Below are positions 45,143 to 54,222 of a stretch of 64,000 nt of DNA, piece after piece. Below the pieces are notes generated by a model. That model saw only the letters and a program-made list of their open reading frames with translations, searched no databases and had not been told where the DNA came from. This DNA is from Leptospiraceae bacterium (GTDB lineage Bacteria; Spirochaetota; Leptospiria; Leptospirales; Leptospiraceae): NCBI GenBank assembly GCA_024233865.1, contig JACKPA010000017.1, positions 86,980 through 150,979 of the forward strand, given 5' to 3'. Position 1 is the stretch's first letter, and every line of letters starts with the position of its first letter. Both the position numbers and the translations under genes were made by a program.

Positions 45143-45478
45143 ATGGAAGAAATTAAAGTAAAAAAGATAGGAAAACATAAAATTATAGAAATTGAAGGTA
45201 GATTTGATATCTACAATTCACCAAAAATCAAAAGGCATATCGAAAATATGATATCCCAGGGTGAATTAGAGTCTTTAGTTCTTGATATGTCATCTGTTTC
45301 TAGAATGGATTCCTCCGGCTTAGCGTGCTTAGCCAACTTAAAAAGTAGAACAGGAGAAAAGGGCGATATTAAAGAATTTTATTTGATTAATTGCCCAGGT
45401 CGAATAATGGAAGTTTTAAAAATGTCAGGAATGGATGATTACTTTAAAATATTGAAGTCCGAAAAAGAATTACCGTAA
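45143..45478 (+). CDS. STAS-domain anti-anti-sigma factor-like protein
   Basis: From the ATG at 45143 the product is 111 residues; a TTG at 45125 could add six. It is a single STAS domain with VLDMSSVSRMDSSGLACLANL. The second Ser of D-S-S-G is the expected phosphorylation site. TTGACA at 45109-45114 is a candidate -35 box, though the matching -10 is weak. No clear Shine-Dalgarno precedes either start. It stands alone between the repeat and the glycosylphosphotransferase gene. No kinase or sigma partner is adjacent. Confidence 0.82.
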   Translation: MEEIKVKKIGKHKIIEIEGRFDIYNSPKIKRHIENMISQGELESLVLDMSSVSRMDSSGLACLANLKSRTGEKGDIKEFYLINCPGRIMEVLKMSGMDDYFKILKSEKELP

Positions 45479-45505
45479 TTGTTTTTAGCTTTTGAGACAG
45501 ATTTC

Positions 45506-46903
45506 CTAATACGCGTTTTTGCTATAAAGTCCTTTAAAAGGTGTAATTAATACGATTTTAATATCAAACATCAGAGACCAGTTTTCCATATAAAATATGT
45601 CAGCATCAATTCGATCTTCAATGGAAGTATCACCACGCAAACCGTTGATTTGCGCCCAACCTGTAATTCCGGACTTAACTGCATGTCTACGCATATACTG
45701 CCTGTGTTGGATTTTGAATTGCTCTACAAAATATGGACGTTCTGGTCTCGGACCAACTACAGACATATCACCCAACAAAACGTTAAAGAATTGAGGAATT
45801 TCATCAAGGGATAACTTTCTTAAAATTCGCCCAATTTTAGTGACACGAGGATCGTCTTTTACCGTCCATTTTGTATCCGAATCGGTTTTGGGTTGGACAT
45901 ACATCGTTCTGAATTTGAACATATTGAATTTTTTATTGTCCAAGCCCACTCTCTCTTGTTTCAAAAAAATGTCACCTCTTGATTCCAGCCTAATGGCAAT
46001 GGCAATCAAAAGATAAACCGGAAAGAAAAATACTAAAAAGCAAAAGGAAAACAGAAGATCAAAAGTCCTTTTGATAAACATATTGTATCCCATGCGAATA
46101 GGAATATTCCGAATCGTAATAATGGGGATTCCATCTATATCTTCTATCCTCCCGCGAGCCGTTATAAACTCCGTAAACGCTGGAACGACTTTAACCTCCA
46201 CACCTTCCGAGTCACATATATCAATGGTTTCTTTGATATGATCCCCTTCTTCAGGAGTCAGAGCATATATTACAAGATCCGGTGTATGATAGGTAATTAT
46301 CTTTTCCAAGTCGTATATGGAACCTAAAGTATTTTCCATACTTTCTTTTGGAGGAGAGACATAGATATATCCGCAAATTGTATAACCATAGATTTGGTGT
46401 TTTTGAAGCACATCTGCTATTCGCCAAGACGTTTTACTCATTCCGATGATTACCAGTTTTCTAAGGTTATAGCCTTTCTTCCGCAAACCTTTGAGAAAAA
46501 ACCTAAACTGATAGTGTACAAATGAAGTAATGATAATATTAAATATAGTATAATAGACAATCACCAAACGAGAAAAACTTTCCCCACGAAAAAAGAATAA
46601 CAAAGACAGAATCACTCCAAGATTTACAATAACACCTCGGAATATCGCCCAAAACTCATCTACAAAAGAAAGCCCGCGTCTAGGATGGTATAGGTCGATA
46701 GAAATAAACGAAAGAACCTGTGTAATGGATAAAACAAGACTAAGCCAAAAATAGCTATTTATATCAATAATCTGTAAATAAAATCCGTCTCTGTCTTGGA
46801 TAAAGTATCTATAGGCAAAAGCCAATCCGAAGCTAAAAATGGAATTCAAAAGGTCAATTCCCGTAAAAATCAGTTTAAATGTTTGACTTCTTTCTTTTAA
46901 CAT
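45506..46903 (-). CDS. Polyprenyl-phosphate sugar-1-phosphate transferase (WcaJ/WbaP type)
   Basis: The 465-residue enzyme starts surface-polysaccharide or O-antigen synthesis by moving a sugar-1-phosphate onto undecaprenyl phosphate. Four or five membrane segments cover residues 10-125. A Rossmann-like cytoplasmic domain follows (about 145-260, GMSKTSWRIADVL). A further membrane segment and the catalytic domain close the protein. Their motifs are KRTFDLL, FKFRTMYV, LRKLSLDEIPQF and DMSVVGPRPERPYF, then SGITGWAQING. The gene lies one base after lptD and shares its strand. The sugar (glucose, galactose or other) cannot be read from sequence. Confidence 0.92.
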   Translation of the reverse strand: MLKERSQTFKLIFTGIDLLNSIFSFGLAFAYRYFIQDRDGFYLQIIDINSYFWLSLVLSITQVLSFISIDLYHPRRGLSFVDEFWAIFRGVIVNLGVILSLLFFFRGESFSRLVIVYYTIFNIIITSFVHYQFRFFLKGLRKKGYNLRKLVIIGMSKTSWRIADVLQKHQIYGYTICGYIYVSPPKESMENTLGSIYDLEKIITYHTPDLVIYALTPEEGDHIKETIDICDSEGVEVKVVPAFTEFITARGRIEDIDGIPIITIRNIPIRMGYNMFIKRTFDLLFSFCFLVFFFPVYLLIAIAIRLESRGDIFLKQERVGLDNKKFNMFKFRTMYVQPKTDSDTKWTVKDDPRVTKIGRILRKLSLDEIPQFFNVLLGDMSVVGPRPERPYFVEQFKIQHRQYMRRHAVKSGITGWAQINGLRGDTSIEDRIDADIFYMENWSLMFDIKIVLITPFKGLYSKNAY

Positions 46904-46904
46904 T

Positions 46905-49900
46905 TTATTTTTTATCCTCCACTGAAATAGAAGATGTGCTTGTTGTTGCCGTAAGCGGTTTTTTTCTAAACCTGTACAGCCTTGTTCTACCCAAGCGAGA
47001 GAATGAGTTTTCGTCTCCCAAATTGATATTGATTAGAGAAATTGTAAAAAACAAAGATTGGTTGTAAAAGGTGATTTGGTTGTCAAATGACAATCCACCC
47101 TGTATGGAACGAAGCTCCATAGCATAACCAAACCTATATTCAAAATTATGTAAATTCATTTTGTAAACTAAGAGTAGCCGATTGATGTTGAGAGCCGTTT
47201 TTTGTTTTTCGGATGTTCCACCCAAGCCTGTCCCATTTACGATATCATCAATAAAACTCGTTCTTTGATAAACAGGGTCATTGCCAAGAAGATAGGCATT
47301 GGAAGCAGCTAACGGATCAAGCGTCCCATTGGACTGGAACAGTTGGGCATTTCCTACCTGGTTTGTGTAGCGCCAGGGCTGTGTAACTCTCGAATCGAGG
47401 TCGATTTCAAAACCATGGTTTCTGGTTAGCTGAAAATCGGTTTGCAGATATATTCTATAGTTATCCAGAAATGCTGCTCTGTATACGTGGTACCAACTCC
47501 CCCCCAACTCAAAAGCTTTGAAAATCTTTACAAACGGCAGAGAGAAACCACCCATTTTGTAAGCAAGAGTTAGGTTGTTGTACAAAAACGTCTTTTTGGG
47601 AGTATGGTAAACGAGGTCATTGTTCATAAAAATACCGGAATAAAAACTTCTCTTCCTTTCCAAAAGCGTTTCCCGTTTTTTCACAAAACCATCATAAAAA
47701 TCATAAAATCCCGAAATCCGAAAAATGGTAAAATACCATCTTTCAGCACCTGTAGGCTGAGGATTGTAATCATTCGCAAACTGCCGCAGGTCTCGAATAT
47801 TTCGAAGCGAAAACTCAAACTCCTCAAAATGATTGCTTGTTATGGCAAATTCTATTTCATGCTGTGCGTCTCTTCCTTTGTAGATCGTTTTTTCCGGTAG
47901 TTCTCTTTTGATGGCATACATCCTTCTGTAATCAGCTGTGAATAACAAAAGCGGTGTTCCAAAAGAAAGCTTATCGTAACTTTTGACGTATTCGTAAGAA
48001 TTTCTTTTTAAATCCCTATCCCTGGATAAATCAGACGGACTAATGGTACTGCCTGTACTTGGCAGGTCCTGGGATTGTTTGAGAGCTCCATAATAAAGCA
48101 AGGGTTGAAAGGCTACATAATTTCCGAAGTTCATATTGGTTCGAAAACCCGTTTCCCCATTGGTTAGGTACTGAGTTCTTAACAAATTCGGGCTATACGT
48201 AGCCCAAGGATCGCTTAAATCCGTTGGATACTGAGGTGCCGGGATTTTCAATTGGCTTGCCCTAGGGGATGTATAGTAACGAGTTACAGAATAAATCAAA
48301 TTCATATCCCAATACAAAGGAGATTCAAAATAAGGAAGTCTGGTTATTTCCGTAGAATTTTTTATTGTTGCCCTAGGCAAAGTGTCGATTATTGGGAAAA
48401 AGTCCGACCTGGTTGAGCCTGAAGAAGACTTTAAAATGTTGTAAAGTAATCTTCTTTCTGCAAAGAGGTTTACCGTTAAATCTCCTCGGGTTTCCGTATA
48501 GTCAAAACGCCAGTCCTGGGTTTGTTTAATCAGAGGAAGTCTTCTTGCTCGCCTTGTATAAAATGAGCGAAGAGTATTGTTAAACTGGTATTTATAGCCA
48601 AATTCATAATCAAACGTAGGTGTAGAATACTTTTCGAACTTCATTTGGATGTTACGGGTTCCGTCTTTTTCCACGTTTCGGGATTTTGCATTGGCAAGAA
48701 AGTCAACTTTGTGCCAGGGTTGATTTATACTTCCGTAATCAACCACTCGACCGTTAGGTAAATAGGGATAAAGACTTGGATAGTTTTGTTGGATAAAATC
48801 AGCAGCAGGCATTATACATTTTGCGTTCGAATCTACCCTACCGTCAGCTTTTAGGCAAAGATTCCCCCTATCTACTTGGTTTGTGACCGGAGATTCAAAC
48901 AGTTTATTCTGGAGTTTGGTTCCATAACCAAGGTTAGCTTGGTATTGTTTATAATTTGCAAAACCCAGGTCAAGGTTATAATTCAACCAGGGACTCATTT
49001 TCCAGAAGCTAAACTGAACGGCTTGTCCGGTTTTTTCATAATAATCAATTTTAATTTGTCTTCCGATAGGCATAAGTAAGCTTAAAGCAGACATTGGGTC
49101 AGACCATTGGTAGTGTCCTTGGACAAATAAACCCTGGTAATTACTCCTTCCGGCTTGCACAACCCAACCACTCCCCAAGTTGGTTGCGTAGTACAAAGGA
49201 ACCCAAAAAAGGTTTGTTCCTCCGATGTTTAACCAAACATTGGTTGCCAGAATATTGTTTCCTTCTTGAACGATGATCTTTTTTGCCCTTAGGGAATAAT
49301 GGGGAACTTCTGCTGCACAAGTTGTGAAATACCCCATATCAAGAACGTATTTTTTCTCATCTATTTTTTTTATTTTTTTCCCTATAAATCGGGAAGGATA
49401 CTTGCTAGCCTTGGTGTTATAAATAGCTCCCCTTTGCAAATCCATATCATAGATAAGCTTTTCTCCTTTGATATCCAAGTCACCGTCGTTAAAATCTACT
49501 CCACCTTCGGCATAAAGTTCCTTTCGTTTGGAATCTATCATTACGGAATCAGCTCGCAAAATTCCATCACCTAATTTTACCTTTACATCTCCTTTTAGAA
49601 TGACTGTTCCGGATTTTGTTTTGTCTACAGACAAATATTCTGCTTCACTTGCACTTTCAATAACAACTTTAGAGCCTTTTTTCTTTTTAGGGTCATCAAA
49701 AGGGTTTTGTTCTTTTATTTCCTTATTATCCAAATCCAAGGCTCTTCTTAGTCTCAATCTTTTGGTATATGTCGAGCCATTTGTAGACATTCCCATATAT
49801 TTAAGATAATCGTCCACTTCTCTATCCGAAAGGGAATCAAAGGTCTTTTTTAAAATTTTTTTCTGAGCTTGGTTGTTTAAAGCATCTCTTTCTTTTTGAT

Positions 49901-50084
49901 ACTTTTCGTTGGGATTTTCCGGAGTTAGATTAAATTGCTTTAACATACCAGAAGGATCATTTTCTGTTTGCGTTTTTTTGTTATCTTGGGATACTATGGG
50001 AGTTGCCAATGAAAACCAGAATAGAATACTAAATAAGAAAATCATAAAAGTACGCAAAAACAGATTTAGTTGATAGTTTAACAA
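46905..50084 (-). CDS. lptD: LPS-assembly outer-membrane protein LptD
   Basis: LptD inserts lipopolysaccharide into the outer leaflet. The 1059-residue protein has a signal peptide (about 8-33). A spirochaete-style charged region of about 120 residues follows, then an OstA/LptA-like beta-taco domain (about 150-270, with EGGVDFNDGDLDIKGEKL). A long beta-barrel runs to the end. DMGYFTTCAAEVPHYSLR places a Cys as in the N-terminal domain of LptD. Two more Cys (in NLCLKADG and AKCIMP) may form the barrel disulfides. No LptE is adjacent. It precedes the glycosylphosphotransferase gene, tying envelope sugar synthesis to export. Confidence 0.92.
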   Translation of the reverse strand: MLNYQLNLFLRTFMIFLFSILFWFSLATPIVSQDNKKTQTENDPSGMLKQFNLTPENPNEKYQKERDALNNQAQKKILKKTFDSLSDREVDDYLKYMGMSTNGSTYTKRLRLRRALDLDNKEIKEQNPFDDPKKKKGSKVVIESASEAEYLSVDKTKSGTVILKGDVKVKLGDGILRADSVMIDSKRKELYAEGGVDFNDGDLDIKGEKLIYDMDLQRGAIYNTKASKYPSRFIGKKIKKIDEKKYVLDMGYFTTCAAEVPHYSLRAKKIIVQEGNNILATNVWLNIGGTNLFWVPLYYATNLGSGWVVQAGRSNYQGLFVQGHYQWSDPMSALSLLMPIGRQIKIDYYEKTGQAVQFSFWKMSPWLNYNLDLGFANYKQYQANLGYGTKLQNKLFESPVTNQVDRGNLCLKADGRVDSNAKCIMPAADFIQQNYPSLYPYLPNGRVVDYGSINQPWHKVDFLANAKSRNVEKDGTRNIQMKFEKYSTPTFDYEFGYKYQFNNTLRSFYTRRARRLPLIKQTQDWRFDYTETRGDLTVNLFAERRLLYNILKSSSGSTRSDFFPIIDTLPRATIKNSTEITRLPYFESPLYWDMNLIYSVTRYYTSPRASQLKIPAPQYPTDLSDPWATYSPNLLRTQYLTNGETGFRTNMNFGNYVAFQPLLYYGALKQSQDLPSTGSTISPSDLSRDRDLKRNSYEYVKSYDKLSFGTPLLLFTADYRRMYAIKRELPEKTIYKGRDAQHEIEFAITSNHFEEFEFSLRNIRDLRQFANDYNPQPTGAERWYFTIFRISGFYDFYDGFVKKRETLLERKRSFYSGIFMNNDLVYHTPKKTFLYNNLTLAYKMGGFSLPFVKIFKAFELGGSWYHVYRAAFLDNYRIYLQTDFQLTRNHGFEIDLDSRVTQPWRYTNQVGNAQLFQSNGTLDPLAASNAYLLGNDPVYQRTSFIDDIVNGTGLGGTSEKQKTALNINRLLLVYKMNLHNFEYRFGYAMELRSIQGGLSFDNQITFYNQSLFFTISLININLGDENSFSRLGRTRLYRFRKKPLTATTSTSSISVEDKK

Positions 50085-50174
50085 TTTTAGTAGTTTTTTA
50101 ATTCGTTTATAACCATTGATAATTTGGGTGTAAACAATTCATCAAAAATTTCTTTTGAACGAGTGAAGAGGACA

Positions 50175-51227
50175 ATGAATATAGCATATTACATAAGCGG
50201 ACACGGTTATGGGCATATAAGCAGATCATATGAAGTCATAAAAAGACTGTTATTAGAAAATCATATAGAAAAGCTCTTTTTATGTAGCTCCAGGGTGAGT
50301 TTTATCAAAGACAAATCTCCCCAATTATTTCTAAGAAACCAATCCACAGACGTTGGAATCGTCCAAAATGACTCTATTAGCATGGACATAGCCAAAACCT
50401 TGGAAAAAATTAAAGAATTTGAAAAAAGCGAAGATGAGATTATAGAACAAGAAAAAAAGTTCTTAAAAAACGAGGCAATTGACATCGTTGTATCGGACTG
50501 CTCTTCTTTGCCTTTTGTGCCGGCAAAAGACTTAAGGGTCAAAACCATATTCATTGGGAATTTTACCTGGGACTTCATTTACCAACATTATTCCAAATAT
50601 GATGCGACTTTTTCCAATTTTGCCCACAGACTAAAAGCAGAGTACCAACTATGTGATAAAGCTCTGGTGCTTCCTTTCTATTGTCCCATGGAATCTGTTC
50701 CAAATAAAATTTCTGTTGGTCTTTTGGGTCGCAAACCAACCAAAAGTAAAGAAGAAGCACGGAAAGACTGTGGATTCAAAGAAAATACCTACTATTTTTT
50801 ATTTTCTTTTGGAGCTTATGGAATTGAAGGAAAGGAATTTGATTTTGAGAATCTTCCGGAAAACTATCAATTGGTTGTTTCCGGATATGAAGGCTTACAC
50901 AATGATCAAATTTTAAGATTGGATGATTTTTACTACCCTGATGTTCTAACGGCTTGTGATTTTGTAATAACAAAGCCTGGGTATGGAATATTGTCAGAAG
51001 CATATTTTGCAAATACACCTGTAATTTATACGGAAAGGGGAGATTTTCCGGAATATCCGTATTTAGTCCAAGCTATGGAAAAACACCATACCTCTTACTA
51101 TATCAGCCATGAGGGTTTGTTTAATCTACAACTCAAAAAGACGATTCAAAGTGAAGGTACACATGGCTCTATAAGGGATGTTTTAAAAGACGGACGGGAG
51201 GAAATTATTAAGGAAATATTGGAATAG
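50175..51227 (+). CDS. GT-B glycosyltransferase-like protein (MurG-like fold)
   Basis: The 350-residue protein is read from the ATG at 50175, which has AGAGGA just upstream and starts directly with the MNIAYYISGHGYGHISR loop. A TTG 51 bases earlier is less likely. The N-terminal half is a Rossmann-type acceptor domain. The C-terminal half ends with CDFVITKPGYGILSEA, the typical nucleotide-sugar site of MurG-like GT-B enzymes. Similar modules occur in arabinokinase N-termini. It is divergent from lptD across 90 bases, so a role in envelope sugars is plausible but not shown. Confidence 0.72.
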   Translation: MNIAYYISGHGYGHISRSYEVIKRLLLENHIEKLFLCSSRVSFIKDKSPQLFLRNQSTDVGIVQNDSISMDIAKTLEKIKEFEKSEDEIIEQEKKFLKNEAIDIVVSDCSSLPFVPAKDLRVKTIFIGNFTWDFIYQHYSKYDATFSNFAHRLKAEYQLCDKALVLPFYCPMESVPNKISVGLLGRKPTKSKEEARKDCGFKENTYYFLFSFGAYGIEGKEFDFENLPENYQLVVSGYEGLHNDQILRLDDFYYPDVLTACDFVITKPGYGILSEAYFANTPVIYTERGDFPEYPYLVQAMEKHHTSYYISHEGLFNLQLKKTIQSEGTHGSIRDVLKDGREEIIKEILE

Positions 51228-51440
51228 ATAGATGCTATACAGTGAGAAAAAAATATCAGACATTTAACATTTCAGAATTTCAATGGACTGGAAATATCTA
51301 GCAAAAGATATTTTTGCTTTCAAGTTGATTTAGTTGAAGTGTATTTTTTTATATTACCCTTTCTAAAATTTGTGATGCAAGGATTTATAACCCTGGTGAA
51401 CTTGACTTATCATAAAGAAAGTTTAGAAAAAGAATTAACC

Positions 51441-52262
51441 ATGAAAAAGCTTTTATTAGTATTGATTTTAATTGTTTCTTGCTCTATTGGAATTTCTGCT
51501 CAGGAAATCAAAAAAAGCGAAGAAAAAATAAAAATAAAAAAACCCACCTCCCCCAAAATCCAAGTTCCCCAAAACCCAAAATCTAACAACGCAAAACCCA
51601 AAAAGTCTAAAACAAAAAAAATAAAGCAAAAATTAAAAAAAAAACAAGAACCCAAAATAGAAGAGCCTATAATATTCGAAGAAACCAGAACCGTAGAACC
51701 TTTAGGCGATGCAAAAAAGAAACCCGAGAATGAAGACGAGTTTGTTGAAGAATATGAAGCGGATGAACCAAAAATAGGTTATAAGCGAGGGAGGACATTT
51801 ATCGAATTTAAAGCCGGTGGAGGATATGGTGGAACAGGAGTATTTCCCTACCTTTTTAACCTGATGTTTGAATTTGGGAAAAGTAATAACTGGGCATTTG
51901 GCTTTGGAATGAATACCATCAGATATTCTTATAAAGATTTTCTTCCTCCTTTATACCAAAAAGGGAACGTTTTGTACAAATCCTTTATGTTTGACTTTGT
52001 TACAAGTTATCATTTTTTGAGAAATAATAAATGGGATCCTCTTTTGAGAGGATATGTTGGATTGGGAGCTGTTCCGGGAACAACCGGTTTGGAAAGCGGC
52101 TTATTTTTACATCTCGGATTTGGAGGAGGATTAAGGTATCATTTATCAAGCAAATATTATCTTACTTCAGAATTAATTCTTGATAGATATCTAGGAAGTC
52201 CTGGAAAAGCCGGAAACGAATTTTTTTTAAATCTTCAATTAGGTGCAGGTGCTGCTTTCTAA
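51441..52262 (+). CDS. Outer-membrane-type protein with Lys/Pro-rich N-terminal region
   Basis: The ATG at 51441 gives a 273-residue protein with a signal peptide (MKKLLLVLILIVSCSIGISA). An earlier in-frame start would add 34 residues that do not fit a leader. Residues about 25-75 are Lys/Pro-rich and flexible. An acidic patch EDEFVEEYEADEP follows. The rest (about 110-273) alternates glycines and aromatics (FIEFKAGGGYGGTGVF, LHLGFGGGLRYHL) and ends in F, as in eight-stranded OmpA-like barrels. No OmpA peptidoglycan-binding motif is present. It probably sits in the outer membrane; function unknown. Confidence 0.72.
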   Translation: MKKLLLVLILIVSCSIGISAQEIKKSEEKIKIKKPTSPKIQVPQNPKSNNAKPKKSKTKKIKQKLKKKQEPKIEEPIIFEETRTVEPLGDAKKKPENEDEFVEEYEADEPKIGYKRGRTFIEFKAGGGYGGTGVFPYLFNLMFEFGKSNNWAFGFGMNTIRYSYKDFLPPLYQKGNVLYKSFMFDFVTSYHFLRNNKWDPLLRGYVGLGAVPGTTGLESGLFLHLGFGGGLRYHLSSKYYLTSELILDRYLGSPGKAGNEFFLNLQLGAGAAF

Positions 52263-52279
52263 TCGTTCTAAGAAAAAAG

Positions 52280-52306
52280 TTGACATTTAATAAAATGGTT
52301 TATAAT
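52280..52306 (+). promoter_or_regulatory. Candidate sigma-70 promoter upstream of kdsA
   Basis: TTGACA at 52280-52285 and TATAAT at 52301-52306 are both perfect hexamers, but the spacer is 15 bases, shorter than the usual 17. It lies 24 bases before the kdsA ATG at 52330 and could drive the whole lpt-rpoN unit. Confidence 0.45.
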
Positions 52307-52329
52307 TGTTGAAATCTAAGGCGAACATC

Positions 52330-53166
52330 ATGACAATACCTATAAAAAAGAGAGAATTTATACATGGGAAGACAATAGGAGAAAACGAACCGTTTTTTCT
52401 GATTGCTGGTCCTTGTGTTATGGAATCCAAAGAGTTATTGGATAGAGTAGCCGGAGATATGCAAGAAATATGTGAGAAATTGGGAATTTTTTACATATTT
52501 AAAAGCAGCTTTGATAAAGCAAATCGTTCTTCCGTTCATTCCTACAGAGGACCAGGACTAAAAGAAGGAATTACTTATTTCGAATTTATTAAAAAGAAGT
52601 ATAATGTTCCTATTCTTACAGATGTTCATGAAACCAACCAGGTAAAACCCTTAAAAGATGTTGTAGATATTTACCAAATCCCTGCTTTTTTAAGCAGGCA
52701 AACGGATTTGATCAGTGAAGCAGCTCAGACCGGAAAATGGGTAAATGTTAAAAAAGGACAGTTTTTGGCACCGGAAGATTGTCGACATATTAAAACAAAA
52801 ATTGAAGAAAATGATTCTTCAAAGTACATGGTGACCGAAAGAGGAACGAGCTTTGGTTACAATAATCTGGTTTTTGATATAAGGGCAATTCCTATTCTCC
52901 ATGGATATGATATTCCAGTTGTATTTGATGCTACACATTCGGCTCAATTACCTGGGGGATCAGGAAATATCACAGGTGGACAGAGGGAATTCATCCCTGA
53001 TTTGGTAACAGCAGCAGTTTCTTGCGGTATCGAAGGTATTTTTATGGAAGTCCACCCGGACCCGCCCCTAGCAAAATCGGATTCTACTACCCAATTCTAT
53101 CTAAAAGATATAGGTAAACTTTTAACAAGACTTGTAAAATTCGATAGATTGGCAAAAGAGGAATGA
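52330..53166 (+). CDS. kdsA: 3-deoxy-8-phosphooctulonate synthase KdsA
   Basis: KdsA condenses arabinose-5-phosphate with phosphoenolpyruvate to give KDO-8-phosphate for the LPS inner core. The ATG at 52330 (MTIPIKKREF, 278 residues) is preferred to an upstream TTG, because it matches the family's length and has AAGGCG before it. FLIAGPCVMES, FKSSFDKANRSS and DVHET belong to the TIM-barrel active site, as does TERGTSFGYNNLV. It overlaps lptC by four bases and begins the LPS transport unit. Confidence 0.96.
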   Translation: MTIPIKKREFIHGKTIGENEPFFLIAGPCVMESKELLDRVAGDMQEICEKLGIFYIFKSSFDKANRSSVHSYRGPGLKEGITYFEFIKKKYNVPILTDVHETNQVKPLKDVVDIYQIPAFLSRQTDLISEAAQTGKWVNVKKGQFLAPEDCRHIKTKIEENDSSKYMVTERGTSFGYNNLVFDIRAIPILHGYDIPVVFDATHSAQLPGGSGNITGGQREFIPDLVTAAVSCGIEGIFMEVHPDPPLAKSDSTTQFYLKDIGKLLTRLVKFDRLAKEE

Positions 53167-53723
53167 GGAAAAAATTCTTTATTTTAAACTTATTGTTATT
53201 TATATTTGTACTGGTTTTTGCCGGTTTTTGTAAAAAGAAAAATAGAACCGAAAGAATTGAAAGCGAGAAAGAATCTGGTTCTACCATTCGGATCAAAAAT
53301 TTTAAGAGAGAAGCTTTTGATACAAAAGGGGGTCTTTTATGGAAGGTAACCGCCGGAGAATCTTTTACCTATATAGGAAAAGAAAACAAAACAATACTTT
53401 ATCAACTGAATTTTGATCAGTACGAAGACGGAAAGTTTAAGTCTAATGTAAAGGGAGACAGAGGAGAAATAAATCATTCAAGCAAAAAATTATACCTTAG
53501 TGGTAACATTATTTTAAATACGGAAGATGGAAAAACGCTTTGGGCGGAAGAATTGGAATATGATTTGGATGAAAAAAAATTATATTCTGAAAAAAAAGTT
53601 AAAATTTTGTCGGGTGGAACTGTTATTTATGGTAGAGGATTACGGGCTGATAGGAATTTGAATAAATTTACGATCCTTAAACCGGAAGGTATGAGTAGAG
53701 AAAATCCTTTTAAAAAGGAGTAG
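53163..53723 (+). CDS. lptC: LPS export protein LptC
   Basis: LptC links the inner-membrane LptB2FG transporter to the periplasmic LptA bridge. The 186-residue protein has one N-terminal hydrophobic segment (about 5-22) followed by Cys23 in FAGFC. This resembles a lipobox but has Phe at -1, so a membrane anchor is as likely as lipidation. The rest is a beta-jellyroll with DTKGGLLWKVTAGE and a repeated GEINHSSKKLYLSG strand pattern. It lies between kdsA (four-base overlap) and a TPR gene. No lptF or lptG is in the window. Confidence 0.85.
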   Translation: MRKKFFILNLLLFIFVLVFAGFCKKKNRTERIESEKESGSTIRIKNFKREAFDTKGGLLWKVTAGESFTYIGKENKTILYQLNFDQYEDGKFKSNVKGDRGEINHSSKKLYLSGNIILNTEDGKTLWAEELEYDLDEKKLYSEKKVKILSGGTVIYGRGLRADRNLNKFTILKPEGMSRENPFKKE

Positions 53724-53724
53724 T

Positions 53725-53728
53725 GGAG
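53725..53728 (+). promoter_or_regulatory. Ribosome-binding site for the TPR gene
   Basis: GGAG seven bases before the ATG at 53736 fixes this start over a TTG six bases upstream. Confidence 0.5.
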
Positions 53729-53735
53729 TTTGATT

Positions 53736-54194
53736 ATGAAATTTGCAATTATTATGATTTTATTATATTTTTATTTACCATTTTCATTGTTGGCACAAAA
53801 CAATGACTTAAATAAAGAACCAAGATTTGAAGTATTTAAACAATATTACCGGAATTCCAATGTAGCCAAAAGAAACAAAAATTATTCCAAAGCAGTTCAG
53901 CAAGCACAATTGGCTTTAATAGTTGGAAATATGATTTTTGGAGAAAATGATTATCGTACTGCAAAGTTACACAATCATATAGGTTCTATTTATCACACAA
54001 AGGGTGATTCCAAACAAGCTATTACACATTACAAAAAGTCTATTCTTATTTATCTAAAGAATTATCAAAAAAACAGATCCGAGTTAGCTAAAGTTTATAA
54101 CAATTTGGGAGTTGCCTATAATTTTTTAGGTGAATATGATTCTGCCTTGACTTATTATAAAAAGTCTTTGGATATAATGTTTAATAAGCGTTAA
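53736..54194 (+). CDS. Secreted TPR-repeat protein in the lpt operon
   Basis: The 152-residue protein has a signal peptide (MKFAIIMILLYFYLPFSLLAQ). Two or three tetratricopeptide repeats follow, for example KLHNHIGSIYHTKGDSKQAI and KVYNNLGVAYNFLGEYDSAL. TPRs form protein-binding grooves. Sitting between lptC and lptA it is probably a periplasmic helper of LPS transport. Such a gene is not a standard Lpt component, and the link rests on position alone. It starts 12 bases after lptC ends. Confidence 0.75.
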   Translation: MKFAIIMILLYFYLPFSLLAQNNDLNKEPRFEVFKQYYRNSNVAKRNKNYSKAVQQAQLALIVGNMIFGENDYRTAKLHNHIGSIYHTKGDSKQAITHYKKSILIYLKNYQKNRSELAKVYNNLGVAYNFLGEYDSALTYYKKSLDIMFNKR

Positions 54195-54222
54195 TCAACT
54201 ATCAATATTCTCAATTATAATA

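Noticed and set aside
51300..51318. AT-rich hairpin AGCAAAA/TTTTGCT followed by TTT, considered as a terminator
   Set aside because: The stem has only two GC pairs and the T-run is short, so stability would be low; chance is likely in such AT-rich DNA.
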